From contig JAURUC010000001.1 of NCBI GenBank assembly GCA_030803735.1, positions 4,278,001 to 4,342,000 of the forward strand: 64,000 nucleotides of DNA, written 5' to 3'. The DNA comes from Actinopolyspora lacussalsi. Lineage in GTDB: Bacteria; Actinomycetota; Actinomycetes; Mycobacteriales; Pseudonocardiaceae. Positions 29,120-36,966 of the stretch are shown one piece after another. The position numbers were made by a program, and so were the translations under genes. Each line of letters opens with the position of its first letter. Position 1 is the stretch's first letter. Below the pieces are notes generated by a model. That model saw only the letters and a list, made by a program, of their open reading frames with translations, was not told the DNA's origin and did not search any database.

Positions 29120-30049
29120 GTGAACGAACACATCCCGGCTACAGGTCACCAGTTCGAGATCGTTCACGGTGGCGTGCGGGCGGTAATCACCGAGGTGGGG
29201 GCCGCGCTGCGTACTTTCGAGGTCGACGGGGTCCCCTACAGCGAGACCTACGAGGCCGACCGACTACCGCCCGGAGCCGCCGGGACAGTACTGGTGCCGT
29301 GGCCGAATCGCGTCGCCGACGGCCGCTGGAACCTGGAGGGCGAACCGCAGCAGCTCGCGCTGACCGAGCCGGATCGGCACAACGCCATCCACGGCCTGCT
29401 GCGGCACACTCCCTGGACCGTGGGGGAGCACACCTCCGCCGCCGTGGTGCTGCACGCGATGATCCCGGCACAGCCCGGCTGGCCGGTTCCGCTGCTGACG
29501 GCGGTGGAGTACTCCGTCGACGACCACGGGCTGACGGTGCGGCACACCGTGGAGAACCTCGGTTCACGTCCCGTTCCCTTCGGGGTCGGGGTGCATCCCT
29601 ACCCGCGGGCGGGCAACGCGGCCACCGACGAGTGCACCCTGCGGCTGTCCGCCTCCAGCGTGCTGCCGATCGATCCCGAACGGATGCTGCCCGATCGACC
29701 GCCCCGCAGGCTGGAGGGCGAGGAGCAGGATCTTCGTACCGGCAAGAAGCTCGCCGGGGTGTGGTTGGACACCGCTTTCGGCGGGGCCGCACCGCTGCCG
29801 GACGATCCGGCGGGGCTGGTGCGGCACTCGTTGACCGATTCCACCGGTCACGGCGTGCAGCTGTGGGCCGATCCGGTTTTCGGCTGGGTACAGGTCTACA
29901 CGGCGGCCGACTTCCCGGAGCGTGGCAGGGCGGTCGCGGTGGAGCCGATGACCTGCCCGCCCGACGCGTTGAACTCAGGGACCGACCTGATCGTGCTGGA
30001 ACGGGGGCAGACCTGGTCGGCGCGTTGGGGCCTCCGCCCCATCGGCTGA
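29120..30049 (+). CDS. aldose 1-epimerase family protein
   Basis: 309 residues from GTG 29120. No ribosome site precedes it, and TACAGT stands at 29108-29113, exactly where a -10 box of a leaderless transcript would be; this is suggestive only. The protein is a GalM-like beta-sandwich: HNAIHGLLRHTPW (His near 90), FGVGVHPYPRAG (His near 159) and catalytic Glu in VAVEPMTCPPDALNSG (about 275). Such enzymes interconvert sugar anomers or hexose-6-phosphates. Substrate unknown. Convergent with the acyl-CoA dehydrogenase gene. Confidence 0.88.
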   Translation: MNEHIPATGHQFEIVHGGVRAVITEVGAALRTFEVDGVPYSETYEADRLPPGAAGTVLVPWPNRVADGRWNLEGEPQQLALTEPDRHNAIHGLLRHTPWTVGEHTSAAVVLHAMIPAQPGWPVPLLTAVEYSVDDHGLTVRHTVENLGSRPVPFGVGVHPYPRAGNAATDECTLRLSASSVLPIDPERMLPDRPPRRLEGEEQDLRTGKKLAGVWLDTAFGGAAPLPDDPAGLVRHSLTDSTGHGVQLWADPVFGWVQVYTAADFPERGRAVAVEPMTCPPDALNSGTDLIVLERGQTWSARWGLRPIG

Positions 30050-30179
30050 GGTGCCCGGTAGTCCGCGAACCATCGGGTGCCCGCGGGTGTGCACGTGCGA
30101 GTGCGTCCGATCCGTCTCCGGTGGCGAGGTGTGCGGCGAGTGCGGCGGGTACTGTCGCCAGGCCGGTCCGGGACTCGGT

Positions 30180-31316
30180 TCACGTCTTCGCCAGCTCGCG
30201 GCCGATCACCATCCGCTGGATCTGGTTGGTTCCCTCGAATATCTGTAACACCTTCGCTTCGCGCATGTAGCGTTCCGCGGGGAAGTCACTGGTGTAGCCG
30301 GCACCTCCCAACACCTGCACGGCGTCGGTGGTGACCTTCATGGCGGCGTCCGTCGCGACCAGCTTGGACACCGAGGCCTGCCTACCGAAGGATCGACCCG
30401 CGTCGCGGCGCCGTGCCGCGTCCAGGTAGGTCGCCCGTGCCGACTGCACGGCGGCTTCCATGTCGGCGATCATGAACTCGATCCCTTGGAAGTCGATGAT
30501 CGACCGGCCGAACTGCGTGCGCTGCCGCGCGTAGTCCACCGCCAGGTCGAGCGCCGCCTGTGCCAGCCCCACGGCGCAGGCCGCGATTCCCAGCCTCCCG
30601 GAATCGAGCGCGCGCAGCGCGATGCGCAGTCCGTTGCCCTCGCCACCGACGAGCCGCTGCTCCGCGACCCGGGCGTCGTCGAGGACGAGTTCCGTGGTGG
30701 GCGAGCCGGTCAGCCCCATCTTGTGTTCCGGTTTCCCGGCTTTGAGCCCCGGCGTGTTCCCGTCGACCAGCAGGCAGCTGATCTCCGTGTCCGAGGTTCT
30801 GGTCAGCAGGGTGTAGAAGTCGGCCACCCCGCCGTGGGTGATCCAGCACTTGGTGCCGTTGACCGCGTACTCGGCACCGTTCCGTTCCGCGCGGGTTCGC
30901 AGGGCGGCCGCGTCCGAACCGGCCTGTGGTTCGGACAGCGCGTAGGCGCCCAGGGTGTGGCCGCCGAGCATCTCGCCGAGCCAGCGTTCGCGCTGCTCGT
31001 CCGTGCCGAACTCGACCAGCGGGTAGCAGGACATGGTGTGCACCGACAGGCCGACTCCAACGGTCATCCACGCGCTGCTGATCTCCTCCAGCACCTGGAG
31101 GTAGGTCTCATAGGGCTGGTTCGCCCCGCCGTACTCCTCCGGGTACGGCAGGCTCAGCAACCCGGCTTCGCCGAGCAGCTCGAACTTGTCGCGGGGGAAG
31201 CTCTCGTTCTCCTCCGCGCGCGCCGCCTCCGGCGCCAGTTCGTTCCGGGCCATGTCCCTCGTGAGGTTGAGCAGGTCGGTTGCCTCGGTGGTGGCGAGAA
31301 TTCGTTCGACTGGCAT
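30180..31316 (-). CDS. acyl-CoA dehydrogenase
   Basis: 378 residues from ATG 31316; a TTG one codon upstream is the alternative. It oxidises acyl-CoA to enoyl-CoA with FAD and passes electrons to ETF. The family blocks are complete: YALSEPQAGSDAAAL (about 127), KCWITHGGVADFY (about 155), RTQFGRSIIDFQGIE (about 266), QVLGGAGYTSDFPAERYMREAK (about 335) and the catalytic Glu in IFEGTNQIQRMVIGREL (about 359). It is divergent from a TetR gene, and five AGTACT sites fill the space between, so it is probably repressed by that TetR. Confidence 0.95.
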   Translation of the reverse strand: MPVERILATTEATDLLNLTRDMARNELAPEAARAEENESFPRDKFELLGEAGLLSLPYPEEYGGANQPYETYLQVLEEISSAWMTVGVGLSVHTMSCYPLVEFGTDEQRERWLGEMLGGHTLGAYALSEPQAGSDAAALRTRAERNGAEYAVNGTKCWITHGGVADFYTLLTRTSDTEISCLLVDGNTPGLKAGKPEHKMGLTGSPTTELVLDDARVAEQRLVGGEGNGLRIALRALDSGRLGIAACAVGLAQAALDLAVDYARQRTQFGRSIIDFQGIEFMIADMEAAVQSARATYLDAARRRDAGRSFGRQASVSKLVATDAAMKVTTDAVQVLGGAGYTSDFPAERYMREAKVLQIFEGTNQIQRMVIGRELAKT

Positions 31317-31342
31317 CAAAGACCCCGGATGTCGCGCCTTGT

Positions 31343-31414
31343 AGTACTCTGTTGAGTACTCAAGGACTTAATAGAGTACTGTTGATGGCGTATAGTACTG
31401 CTGTCGAGTACTCG
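31343..31414. promoter_or_regulatory. AGTACT operator cluster of the TetR regulator
   Basis: Five AGTACT sites at 31343, 31355, 31375, 31394 and 31407 lie 27-91 bases upstream of the acyl-CoA dehydrogenase ATG and 73 or more bases before the TetR gene. Two are the centres of longer perfect palindromes: TTGAGTACTCAA (31352-31363) and CGAGTACTCG (31405-31414). The outer sites form pairs with 12- and 13-base spacing around the central one. Confidence 0.75.
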
Positions 31415-31484
31415 GCGAAACCGGTTTCGACCTGTTGCCGTCCCGAGGGACGGTTCATCCCCCCGCCTGTGGCAGCCTCGAACG

Positions 31485-32156
31485 ATGACTCATTCCCGTC
31501 CGGCGGAAACCGCTCACGAGCCGTGTGACACCGCCCGAACCCCGGCTGTGCGGGCCCGTCGGGCGGAACTGCTGGACCGGCTGTGCGAGCTGTTCCTGGC
31601 CGAGGGCTTCGCGCACTTCACCCTGGACGAGCTGGCCGGACGCATGCACTGCTCCAAGTCCACCCTTTACACGCTGGCGCACAGCAAGGAACAGCTCGCC
31701 GTGCGCGTGGTGGGGCACTTCTTCAAACGAGCCACTGGAAACATCGAGCGACGAGTCGCCGAGTGCACCGACCCGCGTTCCCGGATGCGCACGTACCTCA
31801 AGGCGGCAGCGGCCGAGTTGGCCCCCGCTAGCAGGCGGTTCATCGCGGACATGGCGAGCAACCCGGCGACCCGAGCCAGTTACGAGTCCAACGCGAGGGC
31901 GGCCGCCGACCGGATTCGACAGGACGTGCACGAAGGGGTGCGGACGGGTGTCTTCCGCGAGGTCGACTCCGCGCTGGTGGCCGAGATGGTCGGACTCACG
32001 CTCTCGGCCATCCAACGTGGTGAGATCTCCGAGCGGACGGGGCTTTCCGACGCGGCGGCTTTCGACGCGCTCTCGGACTTCCTGGTGGGAGGGTTGTCCG
32101 CCTCGGAGACCGATCCGGCGCGGAGCACGGAAGAACACGGTACGGAGGAAAGTTGA
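31485..32156 (+). CDS. TetR-family transcriptional regulator
   Basis: 223 residues from ATG 31485. The DNA-binding domain is at about residues 24-72 (LLDRLCELFLAEGFAHFTLDELAGRMHCSKSTLYTLAHSKEQLAVRVVGHFF). The C-terminal ligand domain ends in an acidic tail. It is divergent from the acyl-CoA dehydrogenase gene across the AGTACT cluster and overlaps the downstream sugar-kinase gene by four bases (TTGA), so the kinase is translationally coupled. The likely inducer is an acyl-CoA or related metabolite; this is inferred from the target only. Confidence 0.9.
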   Translation: MTHSRPAETAHEPCDTARTPAVRARRAELLDRLCELFLAEGFAHFTLDELAGRMHCSKSTLYTLAHSKEQLAVRVVGHFFKRATGNIERRVAECTDPRSRMRTYLKAAAAELAPASRRFIADMASNPATRASYESNARAAADRIRQDVHEGVRTGVFREVDSALVAEMVGLTLSAIQRGEISERTGLSDAAAFDALSDFLVGGLSASETDPARSTEEHGTEES

Positions 32157-33097
32157 TTCTCATCTGCGGTGAGGCCCTGGTCGATCTGGTTCCCGGTGAA
32201 GCACGTGGGGGCGAGCTCGCACCGTTGCATCCCCGACTCGGTGGCGGTCCCTACAACGTCGCCATCGCGCTGGGCAGGCTGGCGACTCCGGTGGGAATGT
32301 TCACCCGGTTGTCCAGTGACCGGTTCGGTGTCGAACTGCTGAAGCGGCTCCACGAAGCCGGTGCCGACACCACCGAGGTGCAGGTGGGGGCGGAGCCGAC
32401 CACGCTCGCGGTGGTGGAGCTGGACGAGCGGGGATCCGCTCGGTACGGCTTCCACACCGAGGGCACCGCCGCGCCGCTCGTCGCGGACCCCGGCGAGCTG
32501 CCCCCGGAGGTCGAGGCGCTCTCCTTCGGGACGCTGGCGATGGTTCTGGAGCCGGGAGCCTCGGTGCACGAGCGGGTGCTGTTCCGGGAATCCGAACGGG
32601 GGCGGTTCACAGCGCTCGATCCGAACATCCGGGCGGATCTGATCGAGGACCCGGATGCCTACCGGCGACGTTTCCTGAACTGGTTGTCCGCGGTGGACCT
32701 GTTGAAGCTCTCGGTCGAGGACGCCGCGTGGCTGGCCGGCTCGGAGTCGGCGGTCGAATCGCCGGAGCTGTTCGAGGCGTTACGGGACTGGCTCGGCCGT
32801 GGTCCGGCAGCGGTGGTGCTGACCAGGGGCGCCGACGGGATGGCGGTGTTGACCGCGGACGGCGGGCTCGTCGAGGTGGCCGCCTCCGAGACGTCGGTTG
32901 TGGACACGATCGGGGCGGGGGACACCATTCAGGCCGCGCTGCTGTGCTGGTTGCGCAGTGCCGGGGCGTTGTCCGCTGCCGCGGTGCGCGGGCTTTCGGC
33001 GGCGGACTGGACCGCCGCGCTGAACTTCGCGGCAGCCGCGGCCGGGGTCACGGTCTCCCGCCAGGGGGCCGAACCGCCCTACGCCTCCGAACTCTGA
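32153..33097 (+). CDS. PfkB-family sugar kinase (fructokinase-like)
   Basis: 314 residues from TTG 32153 with GGAGG upstream, overlapping the TetR stop. It phosphorylates a sugar with ATP. The N-terminal PfkB motif (ICGEALVDLVPG, HPRLGGGPYNVAIALGRL, about residues 4-45) and C-terminal motif with catalytic Asp (DTIGAGDTIQAALL, about 252-265) are intact. The N-terminal pattern is that of fructokinases and related kinases. It is coupled to a TetR gene, so sugar phosphorylation and acyl-CoA oxidation may share one regulator, an uncommon pairing. A full hairpin repeat follows the stop. Confidence 0.9.
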   Translation: MILICGEALVDLVPGEARGGELAPLHPRLGGGPYNVAIALGRLATPVGMFTRLSSDRFGVELLKRLHEAGADTTEVQVGAEPTTLAVVELDERGSARYGFHTEGTAAPLVADPGELPPEVEALSFGTLAMVLEPGASVHERVLFRESERGRFTALDPNIRADLIEDPDAYRRRFLNWLSAVDLLKLSVEDAAWLAGSESAVESPELFEALRDWLGRGPAAVVLTRGADGMAVLTADGGLVEVAASETSVVDTIGAGDTIQAALLCWLRSAGALSAAAVRGLSAADWTAALNFAAAAAGVTVSRQGAEPPYASEL

Positions 33098-33123
33098 ACC
33101 GTGTATCGACGGCCGGCGCGGCG

Positions 33124-33137
33124 ATTTCGCGAGAAAT
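33124..33137. repeat. single GCGA-loop hairpin motif beside copy C
   Basis: ATTTCGCGAGAAAT 26 bases after the sugar-kinase stop, followed by CAGTGCCGAGCTCCCACCAC, which resembles the flank of the motifs at 5264 and 22370. Confidence 0.8.
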
Positions 33138-33207
33138 TGGCGCCCCTGCGGCGCAGTGCCGAGCTCCCACCACGCCCGTAGGCCTAGCCCCGAGCACCCT
33201 CGCGATC

Positions 33208-33325
33208 GGCACCGCCGCGGGTTCTCCGGTGCGGCTCTCGCGAGGAAGGCCCGACGTCGTGTAGGTCGCTACCCGATGTCTCGGGCCTACCCGAGCGAGA
33301 GCCGTGCCAGAGGTTCCGCAAAACG
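33208..33325 (+). repeat. long dispersed hairpin repeat, full copy C
   Basis: Outer arms GCGGCTCTCGC and GCGAGAGCCGTGCC pair over at least nine bases. The inner stem GGCCCGA pairs with TCGGGCC. The loop region TAGGTCGCTACCCGATGTC is the same as in A and B. The composition of the inner stem differs from the other copies while complementarity is kept. Confidence 0.8.
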
Positions 33326-33372
33326 AGCCACTTGGTAGCCGGTGAGGCGGCGATCCTCGGACAGACGTGAAA

Positions 33373-33405
33373 GAGGGGCACCCCTTGGGAGCCGGGGTGC
33401 CCCTC
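33373..33405 (-). terminator. intrinsic terminator after the small peptide gene
   Basis: A perfect 12-bp stem (GAGGGGCACCCC) with a 9-base loop, followed on the minus strand by TTTCACGTC. The only candidate gene it could end on that strand is the 17-codon frame at 33468-33521. Confidence 0.65.
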
Positions 33406-33467
33406 ACTCACCTGTGGAACCGGCACAGCCACTTCTGGCGTGCCGATCGTCGACGGGAGTCCTCGCT

Positions 33468-33521
33468 TCAGAGCACGTCGATGTTCACGAGGAGGTCGAT
33501 CAGCGACTGAATAATGACCAC
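33468..33521 (-). CDS. possible 17-residue hydrophobic peptide gene
   Basis: A minus-strand frame encoding MVIIQSLIDLLVNIDVL, starting GTG 33521 with AAAGGAAAG about five bases upstream and an in-frame stop just before it, so it cannot be part of a larger protein. The peptide is amphipathic and almost entirely Ile/Leu/Val with two Asp. A perfect-stem terminator follows about 60 bases after its stop. The sequence upstream is AT-rich for this genome. I do not recognise the peptide; a surface-active, membrane-active or leader peptide are all possible. A chance frame cannot be excluded. Confidence 0.35.
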   Translation of the reverse strand: MVIIQSLIDLLVNIDVL

Positions 33522-33540
33522 GTTGCTTTCCTTTGCTCAA

Positions 33541-34297
33541 TTTGGCGATTGTTTTTCATGTTGCGGCCGCGATGAAGAAGTTAGTGGTGTTTCCGGGGTT
33601 TGTCTGTCACACGGAAGTGCAAAGTGATCAATACTCTTCGTGTCAGGTGAACACACCAGGTGTTTGTGAAACACTTTCGTGAAAAATATTCGTAGCATGT
33701 TGTCCGGCTAGTATCACGTTTCGTGTTCGGGCGATGGCGTGTTGTCGGGTGTTCTCCGAGGCGAGGCCCTCGCGGTGGTGTTTCCGGGTGTTTGTGGGCC
33801 TTGCTGTGGTGCGTAGAAGTGGTCCGTTAGCCCGAAAGAGTGTTGATTAACTCGAACGAGTGAGCGTCGTAGCCCCGAAAAAAATAGTGACCTCGGTCAC
33901 TTTTCGAGGGTTTGGTTGTCGATCAGTGGTCGATCTTCCGGCACGAGCTCCCGCGCCACCCTTCGGGCGGTCGGCCTCTCCCACCTGCCCCTCCCCGCGA
34001 ACCGGGCTGTGATGCCGACAACTCGGGGTGTGACGTGTGCGCTTCGGCGGGATGAACAACGGGTGTGATCGTGGTCCCACCTTCCCGTTTCAGCTGACAC
34101 CGTTGCTGCGTGAGAGGCCTTTCGCGGTCTAGCGTGACTACTGACAGGACCCCAATGGGGTGGTGCTGCGGCGGTTCGGAGTGATCCCGGCCGGCGTGTG
34201 CGCTCGATCGGGAACGGGTGACCCCGGCGCCTCGGGCGTCGGACGTACCGCTGGTCGGCGGCAGTACCCCCCAGACTGAGCGCGAGAGGTTCGGAGA
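33541..34297. other. AT-richer intergenic region upstream of gltA, no gene seen
   Basis: About 750 bases with A+T content clearly above the surroundings between 33540 and 33900. It contains a short hairpin GTGTTT-GTG-AAACAC near 33659 and a terminator-like hairpin at 33878-33901. Reading frames here are short and of atypical composition, and I accept none. It should contain the gltA promoter and the promoter of the small peptide frame. The low G+C could reflect regulatory DNA or a decayed foreign segment. Confidence 0.45.
33878..33901 (-). terminator. terminator-like hairpin with T tract
   Basis: AGTGACC-GA-GGTCACT on the minus strand, followed by ATTTTTTT. The plus strand also reads into TTTT, so it may work both ways. 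No accepted gene ends here on either strand, which hints at an unrecognised small transcript. Confidence 0.45.
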
Positions 34298-35602
34298 ATG
34301 CCCGACGACGCGACCGCCAAACGCACCGTCGCGCTGCGCTACGACGCCGGCGAGCACGAAATGGGCGTGACCGCTCCCACCGAAGGCGCGCCCGGTGTCA
34401 ATTTGGACAAGTTGATGGCCAAAACCGGTTTGGTGACGCTCGATCCGGGTTTCGTCAACACCGCGGCCTGCGAATCCGACATCACATACATCGACGGCGA
34501 TGCCGGGATTCTGCGCTACCGGGGCTATCCCATCGAGGAGCTCGCGGACAAGTCGAACTTCGTCGAGGTCAGCTATCTGCTGATCTACGGTGAGCTGCCC
34601 ACCGCGGAGCAGTACGAGGACTTCGCCGACCGGGTCCGCAGGCACACACTGCTGCACGAGGACCTGCGCAAGTTCTTCGACGGGTTCCCCAGGGACGCGC
34701 ACCCCATGCCGGTGCTCTCCTCGGCGGTCTCGGCGCTGTCCACCTTCTACCAGGACAGCCTGAATCCGTTCGACCGGCAGCAGGTCGAGCTGTCCACCCA
34801 CCGGTTGCTCGCCAAGCTGCCGACGATCGCGGCCTACGCGTACAAGAAGTCGGCCGGTCAGCCGTTCCTCTACCCCGACAACTCGCTCGGGCTGGTGGAG
34901 AACTTCCTGCGGATGACGTTCGGTTTCCCAGCGGAGCCGTACGAGGTAGATCCGACCATGGCCCGTGCGCTGGACCTGCTGTTCATCCTGCACGCGGATC
35001 ACGAGCAGAACTGCTCCACCTCGACCGTTCGGATGGTCGGCTCCTCCGAGGCGAATCTGTTCGCCAGCATCTCGGCCGGTATCAACGCCCTGTTCGGGCC
35101 GCTGCACGGCGGCGCCAACAGCGCGGTGCTGGACATGCTGGAGGGGATCCGCGCCGACGGCGGAGACGTCGACTCCTTCGTGTCCCGGGTGAAGAACAAG
35201 GAACCCGGCGTCAAGCTCATGGGCTTCGGGCACCGCGTCTACAAGAACTACGATCCGCGTGCCCGGATCATCAAGAAGACGGCCGACGAGGTGCTGGAAA
35301 AGCTCGGCTCCAACGATCCGCTGCTGGACATCGCGCTCAAGCTGGAGGAGCGCGCGCTCTCCGACGACTACTTCATCGAGCGCAACCTCTACCCGAACGT
35401 GGACTTCTACACCGGCCTGATCTACAAGGCCATGGGCTTTCCCACCAAGTTCTTCACCGTGCTGTTCGCCCTCGGGCGGCTGCCGGGCTGGATCGCTCAC
35501 TGGCGCGAGATGCTGGACGACCCCGCCCGCAAGATCAGCAGGCCGCGTCAGGTCTACACCGGCCAGGCACAGCGTGCCTACGTGCCGATGAACGAGCGCT
35601 GA
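34298..35602 (+). CDS. gltA: citrate synthase
   Basis: 434 residues from ATG 34298. This is the main TCA-cycle enzyme joining acetyl-CoA and oxaloacetate. Full-length type II-like features: LDPGFVNTAACESDITYIDGDAGILRYRGYPIEELA (about 45-80), active-site His in ADHEQNCSTSTVRMVGSS (about 234), FGPLHGGANSAV, His in KLMGFGHRVYKNYDPRA (about 309), and Asp in NVDFYTGLIYKAMGFP (about 367). It resembles GltA2 of mycobacteria. A perfect 15-bp hairpin follows the stop, shared with the convergent ABC permease gene. Confidence 0.96.
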   Translation: MPDDATAKRTVALRYDAGEHEMGVTAPTEGAPGVNLDKLMAKTGLVTLDPGFVNTAACESDITYIDGDAGILRYRGYPIEELADKSNFVEVSYLLIYGELPTAEQYEDFADRVRRHTLLHEDLRKFFDGFPRDAHPMPVLSSAVSALSTFYQDSLNPFDRQQVELSTHRLLAKLPTIAAYAYKKSAGQPFLYPDNSLGLVENFLRMTFGFPAEPYEVDPTMARALDLLFILHADHEQNCSTSTVRMVGSSEANLFASISAGINALFGPLHGGANSAVLDMLEGIRADGGDVDSFVSRVKNKEPGVKLMGFGHRVYKNYDPRARIIKKTADEVLEKLGSNDPLLDIALKLEERALSDDYFIERNLYPNVDFYTGLIYKAMGFPTKFFTVLFALGRLPGWIAHWREMLDDPARKISRPRQVYTGQAQRAYVPMNER

Positions 35603-35636
35603 ATCCTTCTCGGAATCCTGTTGCGCTCCGGTGCAC

Positions 35637-35672
35637 CGAACGGGCCGCTCGGATGGTCGAGCGGCCCGTTCG
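35637..35672. terminator. bidirectional hairpin between gltA and the ABC permease
   Basis: A perfect 15-bp stem (CGAACGGGCCGCTCG) with a GATGGT loop between two convergent genes. There is no T tract, but such strong T-less hairpins are common gene-end structures in high-GC actinobacteria. Confidence 0.7.
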
Positions 35673-35709
35673 CTCGTTCGTGCCCGCGAACACGCCTCTC
35701 AGGAGCGCA

Positions 35710-36966
35710 TCAGGAAGCCCGCAGCGCGTCCTTGAGCCGAACCCTGGCTCCGGTGCGCAGCACCGCGTTCGAGTAGATCCGGCCGCCCAGCCACAGCACG
35801 GCCGCGCTCGCCACCAGCGAGAGCACCACCGAGAGCGCCCCCTGCCACAGCGGCACACCGCCGAGCGCGAGCCGCATCGGCATCAGCATGGGCGAGAAGC
35901 CGGGAATCATCGAAAGCACCGTCCCGGCGGTGCCGTCGGGATTGGTCGGCAGTACCGACACCCCGACGAAGAACGGGACGATCAGTAGCATGATCACCGG
36001 GGTTATCACGCTCTGCAGATCCTCCTGCCGCGAGACCAGCGAGGAAGCCGCCGCGAGCATCGTCGCGTAGAGCGTGAAGCCGAGCAGGAACCACAGCACC
36101 GCCCAACCGAGCAGTCCCGCCACGGTGAAGGTGGGCAGGGTCAGTACGGCTGTGACGGTGGCAGCGGCGAATCCGAGCACCCCGATCACCGCGAACTGGA
36201 TCAGCCCGGTGATCCCGATCCCGACGATCTTTCCGGCCATCAGCTCGGTGCTGCGGATGGTAGCCAGCAACACCTCCACGACCCTGCTGGACTTCTCCTC
36301 CACGACGCCCTGCGAGATCATCTGGCCGGTCATGATCAGGAACATGTACAGCAGGAAGGTCGAGATCATCGCGATGATCAGTCGCTGGGCCTTCTCCGCG
36401 TCGGAGATCCCGGCCATCGGTCCGTCCGCCGCGTCCTGCGAGCCCCCCATGGAGATGATCGCCACTTCGCCCTGACCGGCCCGGTCGCGCACCTCCCGGG
36501 GATCCAGGCCCGCGTCCGACATCTCGGCGTCGAGCTGGTTGTTGTAGGTGATCGTGGTGAGCGCTCTTTCCAGGTTCGGGAAGACGTGCTCTTCCACGAA
36601 CAGCTCCGGAGCGGTGGGGGTTCCCGCGACCACCCCGTCGAGTTCGCCCTCGCGCACCAGGTTCTTACCCGTCTCGGTGTCGGCGACCTTCCGGACGCTG
36701 ATGGCGGGCCGGTCCACCCCCGCCTTCCGTTCCAGCGGTTCGGCCAGCCCGTTCGCGGACTGGGTGATCCCCAGCCGAGTCGTGCTGTCCGAGGCACTCA
36801 GGTCGTCCTCGGGTGCGTTCGAAGCGCCAGCGAAGAGCGTCACCACCGGGAACGCCAGCACCAGCAGTGCCATGAACAGCGTTCCCAGTACGAACGCCCG
36901 GGTTCGCACCCTGGTCTGCAGTTCGCGCCGGGCGACCAGCCATACGGTGTGCAGTGTCCGTTTCAC
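35710..36966 (-). CDS. ABC-2 permease, NatB-like exporter subunit
   Basis: 418 residues from GTG 36966, overlapping the ATPase stop by four bases (GTGA). The first helix (about 25-48) is followed by an extracellular domain of about 150 residues. Five or more helices follow (about 185-415), with QGVVEEKSSRVVEVLLATIRSTELMAGKIVGIG, the ABC-2 family signature seen in NatB and YhaP. With its ATPase it exports sodium or, more likely, a small molecule or peptide. Substrate not evident. Confidence 0.88.
   Translation of the reverse strand: MKRTLHTVWLVARRELQTRVRTRAFVLGTLFMALLVLAFPVVTLFAGASNAPEDDLSASDSTTRLGITQSANGLAEPLERKAGVDRPAISVRKVADTETGKNLVREGELDGVVAGTPTAPELFVEEHVFPNLERALTTITYNNQLDAEMSDAGLDPREVRDRAGQGEVAIISMGGSQDAADGPMAGISDAEKAQRLIIAMISTFLLYMFLIMTGQMISQGVVEEKSSRVVEVLLATIRSTELMAGKIVGIGITGLIQFAVIGVLGFAAATVTAVLTLPTFTVAGLLGWAVLWFLLGFTLYATMLAAASSLVSRQEDLQSVITPVIMLLIVPFFVGVSVLPTNPDGTAGTVLSMIPGFSPMLMPMRLALGGVPLWQGALSVVLSLVASAAVLWLGGRIYSNAVLRTGARVRLKDALRAS

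Noticed and set aside
33923..35500. 525-codon minus-strand frame across gltA
   Set aside because: It is antisense to a complete citrate synthase gene, has low-complexity His/Gly/Val/Arg composition and no family motif.
26686..35602. Two citrate synthases as a sign of horizontal gain
   Set aside because: A CitA-like and a GltA-like gene in the same neighbourhood is normal for actinobacteria as I recall it, and base composition matches the surroundings.
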